DNA of 64,000 nucleotides from Agroathelia rolfsii (GCA_018343915.1 JABRWF010000007.1:3286001-3350000); one strand, 5' to 3'. Shown: positions 33,805-46,239, counted from the stretch's first letter. Made by a program: numbers and translations. Notes: generated from the sequence alone by a model not told the origin.

Positions 33805-34867
33805 TCACTTCTTCGTTCTCTTGATTGAGGTGACCGCTGCCGTTCTTGCTTTTCTTGTACGTTCCTTTTCCTTTTGCACGCCTGGATCTAAAATAGCAAT
33901 GAGAACTTTGTTCCATAAACGGGACACGACTAACGTAGTAGGCATGACTATCGTAGACGCTGTTGAGTTCGTTTTCAAGTTGGTTGTACTTCTTTTAGTA
34001 CGACCATTGCTGGTTGATGGTGCCGATTGGGAGACTGACGGAATGCAAGAGCTGTCTTGTACGCTGGTGTCTTCATTGAGAACAAGCGCACATTCAAGCG
34101 CATTGTCGCTGTGAGTGTGCTGGAGCTGGTTTCTCCTGAGGGATTGATGTTCTGTGTGCTCGCGATAGGGGATAGGACCCTGCTCTCCCCTAATAGCACG
34201 AATTGGAATAGCTATGATCTGCACAATTTTCTGGACGATTGATTCGATGATCCTTGCAATGCCTTCGGTGACTTCTTGGATAGCGAGAGACTCCAGCGCA
34301 TTGATGATGGCGTTAACCAGGTCGAATAAAGGAGAGCTGGTTGTCTCTTGGCAGCAAGCCAGTCGAATAAAGCAGAGGGATTGGTACACGACCTGTGCAA
34401 GGAGGCCGGGGGCGATAATCATAGCAAACAGGGAGCCAAGCCGAATATAAGCACTTAGATCTACGATTTTGGGATTGTTTTCAAGAAGATATAACAGTCG
34501 CAAATAAAAATTAGTAACATCAACCTGGAAGAGATGACAGGATCATACCTGACAATAAAACCCGAAGAAACAAAAATAGTATCATGAATGCTAGCAGCAA
34601 CGGAGTTGCGGCCACCAACATTATAGTCAAGAAAAACTTGAACTGGCCGCTGATGTCCCGCGTGTAGTCAAGTACCCCAGGAGCAACCGCAAGTAATGCA
34701 ATGCCCAGAAATACTTGTGATACGGTAGCAGAAAGCTGTATCATGGGCACCTCAACCCCTGATTCCACAGAGACTACTAGCTCCGGCGCCATGCTGGTGA
34801 TTAGATGAGCCATCGCATTCAAGAAGATCCATAGCCATCCTAGCAGTAGTCTTAGAGAGACTAACAT
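33805..34867 (-). CDS. Unrecognised multi-pass membrane protein
   Basis: I do not recognise the family. Exons 34867-34562 and 34524-33805 join through a 37-nt GT-AG intron to give about 341 residues; the intron is chosen because it alone keeps both open frames together. The start is the first ATG of the frame. The N-terminal half has three or four strongly hydrophobic segments (MLVSLRLLLGWLWIFLNAMA, VFLGIALLAVAPGV, FFLTIMLVAATPLLLAFMIL, then LGSLFAMIIAPGLLAQVVY). An Ile-rich amphipathic stretch follows (IIESIVQKIVQIIAIPIRAI), then a hydrophilic basic C-terminus ending KRTKK. A block resembling the Crinkler-like gene promoter lies about 470 bp upstream (35335-35374). Moderate confidence that it is a real gene. 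Confidence 0.6.
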
Positions 34868-36950
34868 GAGGAGCTTATGGAGAATATAAGGAGAGGGATG
34901 AGGGTGTTTCAGCTTGAGTGCTCGGGTGTCGCTGGTGGGGTGGTTCAAGTTGAGAACGTTGAGAGTTGAAAGTTATGTGTCGTACCTTTGATAAATAAAT
35001 ACTAAGTGCCAATCAATTTTAAACATCCGCTCGCAAGCTTATGCTTACCATTACTCCTTAATTATCATTTTATAGGGGTATGCAAAATTCATTGCCATCC
35101 TTCCGGGCCGTTGCCTCGTAGCTATAATGCTCTGCCTATATAATTGAAGCCCTCAGCTTCCAAGGCTTTACATATGTCTATTTGCTCTGAAAATCTTTAT
35201 AAGATCCCACTGTAGCAAATCACTTCATTACGGGGGAGACACAACCATGACAAAAATTATGAAACCAACAGTAAGACTGTGAGTGTAACGACTTGTCAGT
35301 GTGACGGTAACAAACCGCATGACGTCATTAACAAAGACCCGCGTGACTTTCTGAGCTTCTGATTGGCTACTTCTTTAAAAAAAACGACTTGTTGTGTGAA
35401 AAGCAATGTGCCGCAGCCTGAGGGATCCCGCCCTTCATTTGTCTCCAAAGTTGACGAAATACTTAGGCTCCCCCTTAGTGATGTTCTGTTAATCCACAAC
35501 CGACTACTGACCTAGCTGGGCGGCTTTCTATCCCAGCCTCTCGGGCCACTGTCCAGGAGCTCTAGATTTGCACTTTGATTCCGTACCACCAGTGGTGGCG
35601 AGATTTCAAAGTGACCATGATGTCAACTTGTTGCTAGGTAAGAGTCCTTGTCCAACGAGCGCCGCATTTACCGGGGTAATGAAATCCGGATTCTTCCCCT
35701 CCTCTATGCCTTGTTCAGTACAACCTGAAGCATTAAACGTCATGCCAATCATGCAGTCACTGGCATACAGTACCATTCCTAAAAGACGCGTAGCTTTTCC
35801 TAAACTTGAAGTTTGAAGGCCTGATCACCATCTTCACTATCCGAGTTGTCTGTAGGCCTAAACTCGCAGGTGAGGTGTCAGTTGTAAGTTAACATCCTGG
35901 TCATGGGCTCAACTGCGTTTTGACATTTCGTTTGGGAAAAAGCTTTCAGTTTTATGTTGCTCCTCACGGACAGGGTTCTCAGGATGAAAATTAAAATCAA
36001 GATACTGCAGGTGCATCGTTGGCTCTATCTTTTCTTCATTAGTACTTGACAAAAACAGTGGCCGGCGGGTCTTATTTTCAGAGGTCCATGATTACAGCCG
36101 GGCCGAAACGGCATATGAATATTACTGTGTGGAAGAGCAGTACATTGGCAATAAGCCCTACCTGCCAACGTTGATTGTGAATTTGCGATGATCAACTTTT
36201 TTTCCCTCTGGTCTGGCTATGAGTTTATTTTGTCATCTCCCCTAGTATTTTAAAAATGAATCCGAAATAGGTTCCGAGTCATGGATGAGGTTCCAGCGAT
36301 GAAAACGCCGCCATTCGTCTTTACTTAACACTAGTAAACCCATGTCTGTACTCCCCTGCACGCACATGACTTCATTACATCATTCCAGATACGAATAGAT
36401 CAAGTAACAAGAAGCACGAGTCCAACTCCTTACTATATATTATATGTAGATTCAGGTGTTGTAAGTATCTTTTTTTTTTATCAGTTAATCTCATTGGCGT
36501 TCCCACCTTATCCCGATTCTGTCAGGAAAACACTGTTATCGAGGGCATTGGGGCATTACAGGAATTCTACGACAATGCGGGTTTGCTTAGCAATCAACAC
36601 AAACCAAAGCATATGTTCCTGGACACCATAATCCACCCAATGCCCAATGTTTGCAACGCCCAACTCGTTATCATTTAAATTCCTGAAGAGACAAGGCTCA
36701 TTTTAGGCGAGTACTGCCGACCAAGCACTACTCAGGACCTCATCTCATCGTGTTCCATATGACTGGTTGTGACCGTGACGTATTCTTGTCTTCCCCTCTT
36801 GCAAACTGAGTGCATTTGATTTCAATTCCAAAGAATGGTTAAAGTGCTCATTGAAACATATGCTAAGGATCGCCGGCGATGACCTTCCAACTACCGGGAG
36901 TCATCAAGTTGCGCTGTATGGTTGTTTTTTCCGCGTTTTGATGTAATAAC
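34868..36950. other. Intergenic region, upstream of the membrane protein gene
   Basis: No further gene is recognised. It contains the conserved ATTGG block at 35335-35374 described separately. The right border is the inverted-repeat element. Confidence 0.45.
35335..35374 (-). promoter_or_regulatory. Conserved ATTGG-containing block, copy near the membrane protein gene
   Basis: CGTGACTTTCTGAGCTTCTG followed by ATTGGCTACTTCT matches 42079-42111 (upstream of the intact Crinkler-like gene) at roughly 34 of 41 positions. On the minus strand it reads as a CCAAT box followed by AGAAGCT and GTCACG. It could be a shared upstream element or a scrap of dispersed repeat. Confidence 0.4.
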
Positions 36951-38491
36951 ATCACCAAAGTTTCAAAAACCAGGTGATCCCTGGTGACTGGGTCACAAAC
37001 AAAACTAAGCAAGGTGTTAGAATACCTGGGCATGTATCTGGGGTGTCGGGTTATTGCAATCGCAAAACAGCGGCTCCAATCCTCGAGGTAAATTAAAATT
37101 CCGTCTGAATTGGGGGTTCCACACTTTGCTTCTCGCACGAACTTGAACTTTCATATCTTCTCGAGCGACCACCATGGCTGTCACCACTTCTGGATCAAGC
37201 CAACTATTTTAATACAAAGTATTAGAGAGCTTGCTATTGGATTTACCAAGCTCAACAATGACAAGATAGTAGGGCTCGCGTTTTTCATTTCTCCCGTTGG
37301 TGGCCAGCACACTCATACTAATCGTGACCATACCTCTTGTCTTCGGTAACAATTCTCCGCCAAAAAGTTGCTGAGTGGTACTTAAATGTATGTTATCGTT
37401 TCTTCTGATGCTTCTTAATAGGCTTAACTTCTGATCCACGCGCATATATCCAGGAAATACCGAGAACATTGCACTCTATGCTCTTGAGATGTAATCTTGG
37501 ATAAGATCATCCGCTATCTGTGCTTTAAGGCTATGTAAGTTCTTGCTTATATTATGTATTTTCTCTATGTTCTAATATGTTGGGTCACATACGTGCACCT
37601 ACGAAACATCGGATTATCGTAAGTTATAACCTTATAGCTTATTGTCCACGACCGTCTAACGACCACTATTGCGTTTTCAGAACACCTCTCCCCCTCCCCC
37701 AGCTCATTCATCTGTCTCGACTTGTAAGAAACAGGCAGGTTTCTGAGCTCTACCATATCTCCCCTGCCTCATATCTTTCTAACCACGCGCCTTCTCTTTC
37801 AGAATTTGATTACTCTCCTTCATTGGATTATTTCTATTTGAAGTGACCTTTTTAACATTGGCCTTAGTAGGTAAGGAATTCAATCTTGTATTGAAGCACG
37901 CTTCGCTGAGCTACCATAACTATAGACATTGTCACGTTGCCCTAACGGTAAGTTTTTGGTTTCAACAAATGTTATTTGTATATGACAATGATGCGTTTTC
38001 TTTAGTCATTATTGCTTCGGTAAAATCTCATTTTTCCGTTGTTTGGGGTAATTGGTCAGTGCGTACCATCTTGCCTTGGTTTTGCGAATACTAACTTATA
38101 AGTATTAGTGGCAAGTGTCCAGTGATGCGTTGCATGTATCTTCCTATCGGTTTCTCTTAAATATACTTGTATGTTCCATTTTATTGTGTTTTTTTTTTAA
38201 TCTTTCACTTACGGAATGGTCACGATTTTAGGTACGGAACGAGTGACTATTGCTAGGCATAGTACATAGTACATCCTATATTGCAATAATTATAAATATT
38301 ATTTAACCAAACGTGTAATAACAAGTGTGATATCTGACTGGGTCTATACCCGTAATACCTGGTTTCCTATCGAGGCAGGTATTCGTGACTAATAACGAAT
38401 ACCTCTCACCTTCACCAGGTATGGCCAGGTTTTCCCCCAGGGTGTCAGGTAGCCAGGTATTCAAATACCTGGATTTTGAGATTTTGGTGAT
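36951..38491 (-). mobile_element. Terminal-inverted-repeat element, copy 2 (1.54 kb)
   Basis: This is the inverted counterpart of 13752-15288, nearly identical over the full length: the predicted peptides in shared frames differ at only a few residues. Ends are ATCACCAAAGTTTCAAAA on the left and TTTTGAGATTTTGGTGAT on the right. The subterminal CCAGGTATT/AATACCTGG palindrome lies at about 38453-38472. There is no transposase and no clear target-site duplication. It ends 410 bp from the stop codon of the intact Crinkler-like gene. Confidence 0.75.
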
Positions 38492-38901
38492 ATAGGTTGT
38501 ATTAGTTGTATTAGTCAAGAGTATAAGCCTCGACATACTAATACAGTTAGTGCCCCCTATGTCACCCGAGCTAGCTGTAAGGCAGCTCATAACAACTTTG
38601 AATTTAGCAAAAGTATAGGAATAATAGAGCAAATAAAAACCAATAAATAAATAAATAAATAAATAAATGCAGCGAAATAGTATCAAGTGCTAGCATAAAA
38701 CTAACTATCATATTATTCCTGCATCTCTATCCTAAGCTACATCGAACAAAAATCCTACATAGATTACATTATGCTGGTTAAAACATAAACTAGTAGGAAA
38801 CCACCTTCAGGCCCTAGATGCCTTTACATAGCATTGTTACGACCCCTAATTGCTAGATTTGGTTCTAGACTATTGTTCTCTTTTATAAACTGAGATGAGT
38901 G
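38492..38901. other. Intergenic, 3' of the intact Crinkler-like gene
   Basis: AT-rich spacer with an AAAT microsatellite; no gene is seen. Confidence 0.5.
38642..38668. repeat. AAAT microsatellite
   Basis: Six to seven tandem AAAT units. Confidence 0.9.
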
Positions 38902-41900
38902 TTATTCGTCATCGAACATACAGGGGGCCTGGAATCGTCGGAGTTTTGCCGCAGTGGGATTCTCCGTTTCAAACGCTTCAGGAATAGATCTCCCAGAGGC
39001 ATCCAAAAGTTCTTTCCAGGAGGCCTCTTCTTGTTCCTTTATCGGACCCCAGACGTGATGGTTAAGACCTGAAAACCAAAAGTCGTACGTAGTAAAACGG
39101 GACTTTCGATTCCCTCTGAGTTCCCTTTGCGAAGTCTGGCTAGAAAAGTTGACTACAGTTGGCTGATTAGAAGCTAGTGCGACAACGATGCGAATGATTG
39201 GTATGCATCCTATGGAGGCGTCTTTGTCATTCTCAGAAAAAAGACGTAGGGTGTAAGGGTCCATATCATCGAATAGGAGGGGATCGACTTTTGAGCCATA
39301 TTCTATGTTGTTTTTGATCTGGTATATTATGAACGTCACATTATATCGTCCTAGAGCCTCGTTGTAGTACGTGACTGGGATGACACCATCTATCCGTGGT
39401 TGATTCAGTGCACACTCAACCCCAGCACGACGAGGTATACGTCGCCACATAAAGTTCCGGTTCAGGACAGCAGAATTACCAGCTCTGGCAAAATGATTCA
39501 TGTTCATCTTTGAGTCTTTGAAAGCATCTCGAAGGCGTGTTTCTAGGGTAATCCCACTATCAGGATGGACACACGACGGCAGTGCATCGAGTACATCACA
39601 AACAAATACGCCGTCGGATGATGGCGAACCGCAGAGCTTTTGCAGGAACGCCGGAACGGACCAAGCCTCACGCATACCCGTCGTGGCCACCATATCAGTG
39701 GCAAGGATCACAAGCAGTTTGAAAACTGCTTCACCCCGTGGTCCGCGTTCAACTTCTGGCCGGCGGTATTCGTTTGCAAGAACCGACGCAGCATTGAAAG
39801 AAAATTTCTGCATCACATATTTTGCCCCTTCAGCCAGAATCGGCTCCGATGGCGAGATAGTATAGATACCATCAAACGAAGGATCAGCTTTCAAGCATAT
39901 ACGCATATGGTCTTCGACGTGGCGCATCTCTCGTTTCCTGCCTTCGTATAACCAACGATTGAAGTCAAGACCCAAGCGACACATAAGGCAAGCTAGTAAT
40001 GCATCCTCGTGAAGAATGTTGTTCGGATTGATGATACTCAAGTCATCCATTTTCGTGAGCTTTTGAGCGGCAAAATAAACGATCCGTCCTCTCAAATCTT
40101 CGGCTCCAAATGCATACCGCGTCGCGAACCTATCGAGCCATAACTGTAAGTTCAAACACATAAAATGTATACAATTTACACACAACGGTCGGCCCAGCTT
40201 GACCAAGTATCCGGTTCGCATCACGTCATCCATCGTTGTCTGGCCTTCAATGGCATGTTCTGCCAGCATGTCATACCCGAGATCAGTGTATGGTGGCATC
40301 AATTTCAGCCCACTAAACCTTGTTACGCGCGCAGAAGAGTCGAGACCTCTCGGAGGCGTGAATTGGAAGACTTGGCCTGTGGTGGATAAGAAGACGGAGA
40401 AGATAGCCTGATGTCGTATTTTCCGCAGTGTACGTCGTAAGCAAGAGAAATGAGTTGGTGAGGAGCCAGAAACGTTGGTTGCTTTTACGATTGTGCCTAG
40501 AGTATGTGCTTCGTCGAAAGATAAAATGATGATGGGCGAAGATGGCTTCCAATCGTCCTGCTTGAATTTCAAGAGAGCATCCTCCAGTGATTTAGCAGCA
40601 TCAATGATGGTCATTTTCGATAAAGTCCCGAGATCGGCTTTTCTGTTGTGTTCATTCCAAGCCACAAAAACAAAAGTAAAACAAAAAAAGCTCACTGGAA
40701 GGTTTCCAAGTAATAATGTAGTCAGGCGAGTCCGGCGCTCGCACCTGCACGGATTTCGCTTGAGGAGTGACTGGGCCCGATGTCTTGTCTCGTGAGTCAT
40801 CGCGGCGCCCACCGTTTTCTTCTGGACTCAGTTCCTTAGCGAGATTGACCACACTCCGAAAAAAGTTCTCTCGATTCTCGTTAGGTTTCTCGAACTTCTG
40901 GTCTTTGCTCATGTAGGTTCGAAAAGCAAGCGCAACCAGCCTAATGGAAATATCTCTTGCTCGGAAGTTGTCGTCGATCCAATTTTTCGCTTTTATGACG
41001 GCCGATGTCAAGAATGCCTGCGCATTCCGATTAGCCTCTGCTTCTTCCTTCGCCTGCGTAAGATAGTTTCGAACATCAACATCGGCTGGAGGAAATCCTT
41101 CTAAAAGAGCGTTTTTATTAGTTGCACCGTCCAGTATCGAGTCCGCTCGATAACACACCTGATCGATCATGGCGTAGGCAAAATGGGATCGTAAAATGGG
41201 TCTTGCTCATTTCATCGATTAGCCTCGATTTTCCCATTCCAGATGACTGGATGATGGAGGAATATTTAGCATAGTATTCGACGTTGTACTTTGTAAAGTC
41301 CTCGCATAGATTTTCAATGTGGAACCAGAATGACTCGTGAGCCTTGCCAGTGTAGTCCCGACTCCAAGACTTCAGGGTTGCTATGGAGGCGTCAGAATGC
41401 TATCGCAGGAAGGCTCAAGCACGTACCATCAGTAGAAAGTGATGGATCTATAGGATCCGAGTCCGACCCCTTCTTTCCTGGAAGAATTACTAAAATGATT
41501 TGAGATAATTGAACGCCACAAAATATGAGCATATTTACACGATTGGAATAGGCATTCCAAGTCGAAGTTGGATTCGGTTTCCAGGAAGCTGATGTAGAGA
41601 TCTTTCAAGCCAGTAAGCTCTTTCTCAGACAAGCGCTCAATGTGGGAGAGTATATCCTTCTGCTTTCGGGGCGCATTCTCGAAACATTTCAGCTGGGTCA
41701 TCGTAAGGAGATTTAGGAAATCGGATTCCTTCAATACATCAAGTGTGTATTGGATGCAGAGTGATAGAGCGGATTCGAGAGTCGCCTGTTTGCGGGAACG
41801 TAATTGTTGTAAATTCACCCCCTCCTCTGTTAGCTCCGTGTGCAGGCGCTTCCAGAATCGTGTTTCCAGAGTACTATCCGACACGGACTCGGACTCGGAT

Positions 41901-41989
41901 AGGTCTTGTCTTGGTCGCTTGATGGAGGGAGAACCATGTCCAGCATCATCCGAGGAGTCGTATAACGCTTCGCGCTTTTCGTTTGGCAT
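38902..41989 (-). CDS. Crinkler-type P-loop NTPase with nuclease-like C-terminus, intact
   Basis: Six minus-strand exons, 41989-41539, 41489-41427, 41380-41159, 41100-40696, 40637-40180, 40143-38902, give 946 residues with every junction GT-AG and in frame. Residues 1-170 form a charged header. Walker A is QSSGMGKS (216-223, Gln replacing the usual first Gly); sensor-like HFTIPFCLR follows; Walker B is IIILSFDEAHTL (416-427). A helical middle leads to DGVIPVTYY...IIYQIKN, where Asp785 and Gln808-x-Lys810 fit the D...(E/Q)xK pattern of restriction-endonuclease-like nucleases. This NTPase-REase pairing is known from Crinkler-type proteins, proposed to derive from mobile elements and used as secreted or conflict effectors. 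No signal peptide is seen. Role here is inference. It is the only intact member of four in the window. The last intron is only 36 nt and in frame. Confidence 0.8.
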
Positions 41990-42072
41990 TGTGTGTAAGA
42001 TGGTTGTCACGTTATACTCTCAATGGCTCACACCCACAGCAGATTAGCCGCCACAAGTCATCGGCTTTGCCA

Positions 42073-42112
42073 AGATTCACGTGACCTTCTCAGCTTCTAA
42101 TTGGCTGCTTCC
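42073..42112 (-). promoter_or_regulatory. ATTGG/CACGTG block upstream of intact Crinkler-like gene
   Basis: It lies 84-123 bp before the start codon. It has an E-box CACGTG (42078-42083) and an inverted CCAAT box ATTGG (42100-42104), 16 bp apart. A related block is at 35335-35374, where the CCAAT part is kept but the E-box is changed. Confidence 0.45.
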
Positions 42113-42184
42113 TGGGTAAAAGCAACAACTAAAAACCAAAGTGACTACGCCTGTAACAGGAGAGCAACGCTAGCCCGAATGCAA

Positions 42185-42223
42185 CCCCCCCCCCCCCCCC
42201 AAAAAAAAAAAAAAAAAAAAAAA
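42185..42223. repeat. C16/A23 homopolymer tract
   Basis: A run of C residues is followed directly by a run of A residues. This is a simple repeat prone to length change. Confidence 0.9.
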
Positions 42224-42848
42224 TCTGGAATATCAGGAAGATCTACATAGGTCGCCACGTGACCTCTTGACCTCGATCCTTTGGTCATCGACAAAGTCGG
42301 GGGAACAGTGGCCTTTCTGACGAATTACTTGGCCGTATTGTGGACATAGAGAGATAGATACCGCACTCAGATATGAGAGATTTCTCTGTTCAGGCAGGAA
42401 GCCTTATGTGCCTGGACCTTGGACTGTAAACCGGCTTTAGAAGAGCTTTTATTCATTCAAAAAATAAAATGAAAAAGGAACAGCGACTACGTCATTTGTG
42501 AACATGCCTGTTTGTCTTTCTCAACGCAACTGTAACTGGGTCGTAGCGATGATACGCAATCGTGAAAAGCACCGAATCCACCTCCCTCACTCTCACTCTT
42601 ACATGATGATTTCTCCCCTTGTCTTGGTTTTTTCTTGGAGCCGGCCAATCAGGCATGTTTGTGATGTCATCAGATCATCCGGAGCCCCTTCAGCGGCTGA
42701 CTTGCAAGTGAGGCTAAATGCACATGCTGCCTGCCTGCCCCGGCCTCTTAACTTGGAATTCGCTCTTTCTCTCTCTCTGGACTCGGATTCACCACGCAAC
42801 TCTATCCACTACCTTTCAAAATCTGAAAGTGGATAGTCGACCCTCAAC

Positions 42849-44649
42849 ATGTTTGCTCTTCCCTTTTCCCTCTTCGTCATGTTCAGCAAAGACCTTACAC
42901 AATTTTCTCTTTGCTTTTGGCTGCTCCTGAGGGTGGCCTCCGTTGCCCATGCCCAGACGCTGAGCGACGAGGACTTGCGGGTCGTCATCAACAATCTAGC
43001 CCAGGGTGCCCAGCAGCCGTATGTATTAACCCTAGCATTGATTCTACCGTAGCTCGACTGACATCGTTGACACAACATAGATGGGAGCTCGGAACGCGCG
43101 CCCAAGCGCTGTTAGAATACTCGGCGCCTATCTTCTCTGTGGTGTCCCCCAACTCAACCAATTTACCCCCACCTACTAGCATTCCGTCTAATTTGACCGC
43201 TGCCATGGCCCCCGTTTTATCCAGTAAGCTCTATCCCAGTCATTTTTTTCGGGACTAAAAGAGGACTGACATCTTCATCCGGTTTGCTTACAACCTGTAC
43301 ATGGAATTTAGTCGCAAAAAATACAGTCGCTAACCGATCCACGTCCAACGGTGGCATTAAAGGCCCCCAGCCTCTCATATCTGACGACTCAGCAGCAGAT
43401 CCAGCCTCCATCGGCGTCGCTGTCTTGCTCGCCAACTGGACTGGCCAGACGGGAGAGGACTATGTCGGCGCGGCGCAGGATCAGCTGGACTATCTGATGT
43501 GGAAAGTTCCCAAGACGCCAGACGGAGGTGCGTGTTCGACGTCAGATGACATGGCAGGACCGCTGTAATTGTTCATGTGGTACACATCTTCTGTAGCCAT
43601 ATCGCATCGCACACAGTACCTCCAACTCTGGTCCGATTTTGTTTATATGGTCCCGCCTTTCTTGGCCTATTATGGCGTCCTGACGAACAATCAGAGTCTC
43701 ATCTCGGAGAGTTATAATCAGATAAAACTATATCGCAATTATCTTGTGTCATCAAACTCGTCTTCAGGATCGATGTGGAAGCACATTGAATTTGGGCCGG
43801 TGAACCAGGATCCCGGTCATTGGGCTACGGGTGCGTTTTTTTTTCCCCTGTAATATAAACGCATAGAAAAAATCATTCACTTATCGTGCGTATATGGATG
43901 TGGTTATTATTTGCTACAGGTAACGGTTGGGCAGCTGCTGGTATGCTTCGCGTTCTGGCCACGATCAAGCGCTCGCAATATGCCAGCTCGTTCAAATCCG
44001 AACAATCTGATCTTCAGAGCTGGATCGAGGGCATTCATGACGGCATATACCCACATCTGGTAAGTATCAAATCATCATGTGCTCACTTGATCATTTCACT
44101 GCTTGCTGACAAACTGATTGTCAATTTTTTACGTTATTATCACAGGATGATACGCACATCTTCCGTAATTACCCCGACAACAACAGCGCATTCTACGATG
44201 CCTCGTCGACGGCGTTGCTAGCTAGCACCGTCTATCGTCTTGCTACGCTGGTGAATGTATACAAGCATCTCCCACAGGCCGAGCTATCTCGCAAGGCGCT
44301 TTCTTCCGTCAACGCTTCCTCTTCCTCTTCCTCTTCTTCTTCCTCCGCGAGCTCTTCTTCCTCCGCCACCGCGAGCTCTTCTTCATCCGCCCCCACCACG
44401 CTCTCCACCCCGCTGACGCACTTTGACTCCTCCGGCTGGCTCACGCCCGTTGTCGACCCGTACAACTATCCCGACCAAGGGTCGCGCAGTCCCGAGGGCG
44501 AGGCGTTCATCGTCGAGATGACGGCTGCGTACCAGGACTGGGTCGCGTTGGGGAGCAAAGGTGCCAATGGTGCGGCCAGCTTGAGGGCGGCGGGCTGGGT
44601 CTGGGCAATGAGTGTGGGTGCAGGCATCGCGGGATGGTTGTTTTTCTGA
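42849..44649 (+). CDS. Secreted six-hairpin glycosidase-like protein (GH105/GH88-like)
   Basis: Six exons, 42849-43018, 43081-43223, 43312-43527, 43597-43830, 43920-44059, 44146-44649, give 468 residues in frame. There is a long hydrophobic N-terminus ending VASVAHA (signal peptide). WELGTRAQALLEY, HRTQYLQLWSDFVYMVPPFL, LIKLYRNYL-like helices and GHWATGNGWAAAGMLRVLAT match the alpha/alpha-barrel of fungal unsaturated-uronyl hydrolases (GH105/GH88), where the GNGW segment is a hallmark. The C-terminal third has a Ser-rich linker of about 40 residues and a terminal hydrophobic segment (WVWAMSVGAGIAGWLFF) compatible with GPI anchoring. It probably acts at the cell surface on polysaccharide. The exact substrate and the catalytic Asp are not established from sequence, so the family assignment is moderate. 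Confidence 0.78.
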
Positions 44650-46239
44650 AAGAGTAAAAGGAATGAGCGAATGAGGATAGGTGAGACGGGAAGGTCTTGA
44701 TGGGTTTTTGGCCTGCGTTGTCATGGATCACTAACTTGTTTAGCGGGTGACGGTGGCTGCATTCCTTTGGATATGAAATGGATAATGGCTGACTAAGCAA
44801 TGATGCTTTCTTCTTATCTTTCTTTCTTGTGTTCGGAAGAGGAATAATAATTTGACAGTTTGTAAATAACTTTTTATCTTTTCTTAGATGTTGCCGTAAT
44901 AATTACTCATTCAAATTGTTGGAAACCCACTTCTTTATTTTTCTTCTTGTTCTTGGATAAAAACTATACATATGCTTTAGGAAAACAAACACACATACTC
45001 GATACCTCTTTTTCGCTTTGGAAGTCTTGTACTAGTTAACCTTGTTATACCTTGATTTGATTTATATTTCGCCGCACACTGCATTTGATCTCTTGTTAGT
45101 TACAAGGCTCTTGAGGCCTTCCACTGGCAACTCACTTATATTGGGTAAACATCAAGACAAAATCGACGATACGTACAATCAATCACTCACGGATATATAA
45201 AAGTCGAGATGCGCATATACTGGCTTCTATGCCGATCAGCAAGTATGCATCTGGAGCGTTACCTGTACCCTAAATGATCTTGTGATAACCTCTTGGTTCT
45301 TACACACGAAAGGGTTGTTTCGTGTCGCAGTGAGTCGTCATGATCAAAAGATGCCCCAAGAGTTTTTGATAATGACGATGCTGACGGTATGGTGCAAAGC
45401 ATTAGTCGGTCGTACTGCATTTTTCACATGGACAGCTCAAGTTTCCCTTGACACTCTTATTTTTGTTCAGTCCAATTGTTTCCATCATGCTGTAGTACAG
45501 AAACGAACGAGCGCGAGACAATCAGTTTAAGACGGCATTGCCAAAGTGAGGACGAAACCGCCAGTGGCCGAGGTTGGCACCGACGATCGCAAGCTGATGG
45601 AGTAGGCAGTAGTAAAGGCCCCCGGAAAGGAAGCATGGGGGTAAGTGACATCAACGCTGATTGATGGTGCATCAGACGATGCCCAAGGTGCGGGTTGTTG
45701 TGAGTGCATAGTCGTTCAAGTTTGTTTGTTACGGGTGCTGGTGAGAAATAGTCGAGATATCATCAAGAAATAAGTAATATGCATCAACCATCGGTTGCTC
45801 ATGAAATTTCTTAGTAGGCATGTGATGCGAGTGCCTCCACTCCGGTTGTCATTGCGCCATGTGGAATGGATGATGGCTATCTCCATCCTGGTCAGACAAA
45901 GGGGGGAAACGATGAAACAAAACAACAGTGACTTCGCACTGCCTCTTATTATGCGGCAAACAACAGGATCAAAATTGATTCGACGACGGGGGTAGGGGAT
46001 GGGGAGAGAATATAATAATGCAAGGCATGGGCAATGGATAGGGTTTTTCCCCCAGCTGCTGTGCGGTCTCACCATCCCTCTCTCCCACTCGTTCCCGTTG
46101 TCTCTTTTTATTTTTTTTCCCCTCTTCATTGTATCCTTGTTTATTATCATCTTGCCTTGATTAATTCCCTTTCAATTAGTGGGACTTTTTCTTTAAATAT
46201 AATATCACTCGCTTCAACGAACTGAATATATAATTCATC
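44650..46239. other. Intergenic
   Basis: 3' flank of the glycosidase gene, then sequence with only short ORFs. A CT-rich tract (46080-46130) precedes the next gene. Nothing else is recognised. Confidence 0.5.

Larger units (their letters stand above)
41990..42848. other. Intergenic between Crinkler-like gene and glycosidase-like gene
   Basis: Divergent spacer. It holds the promoter-side block at 42073-42112, a C/A homopolymer tract, and no recognised gene. The last 70 bp is CT-rich, ahead of the glycosidase start. Confidence 0.5.

Noticed and set aside
33791..34114. Plus-strand hydrophobic ORF
   Set aside because: It is the antisense shadow of the membrane protein gene on the minus strand, whose spliced frame is longer.
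13752..41989. One large inverted duplication containing both the inverted-repeat element and the Crinkler-like gene
   Set aside because: The element precedes the gene in one case and follows it in the other relative to gene direction, so two separate placements are needed.
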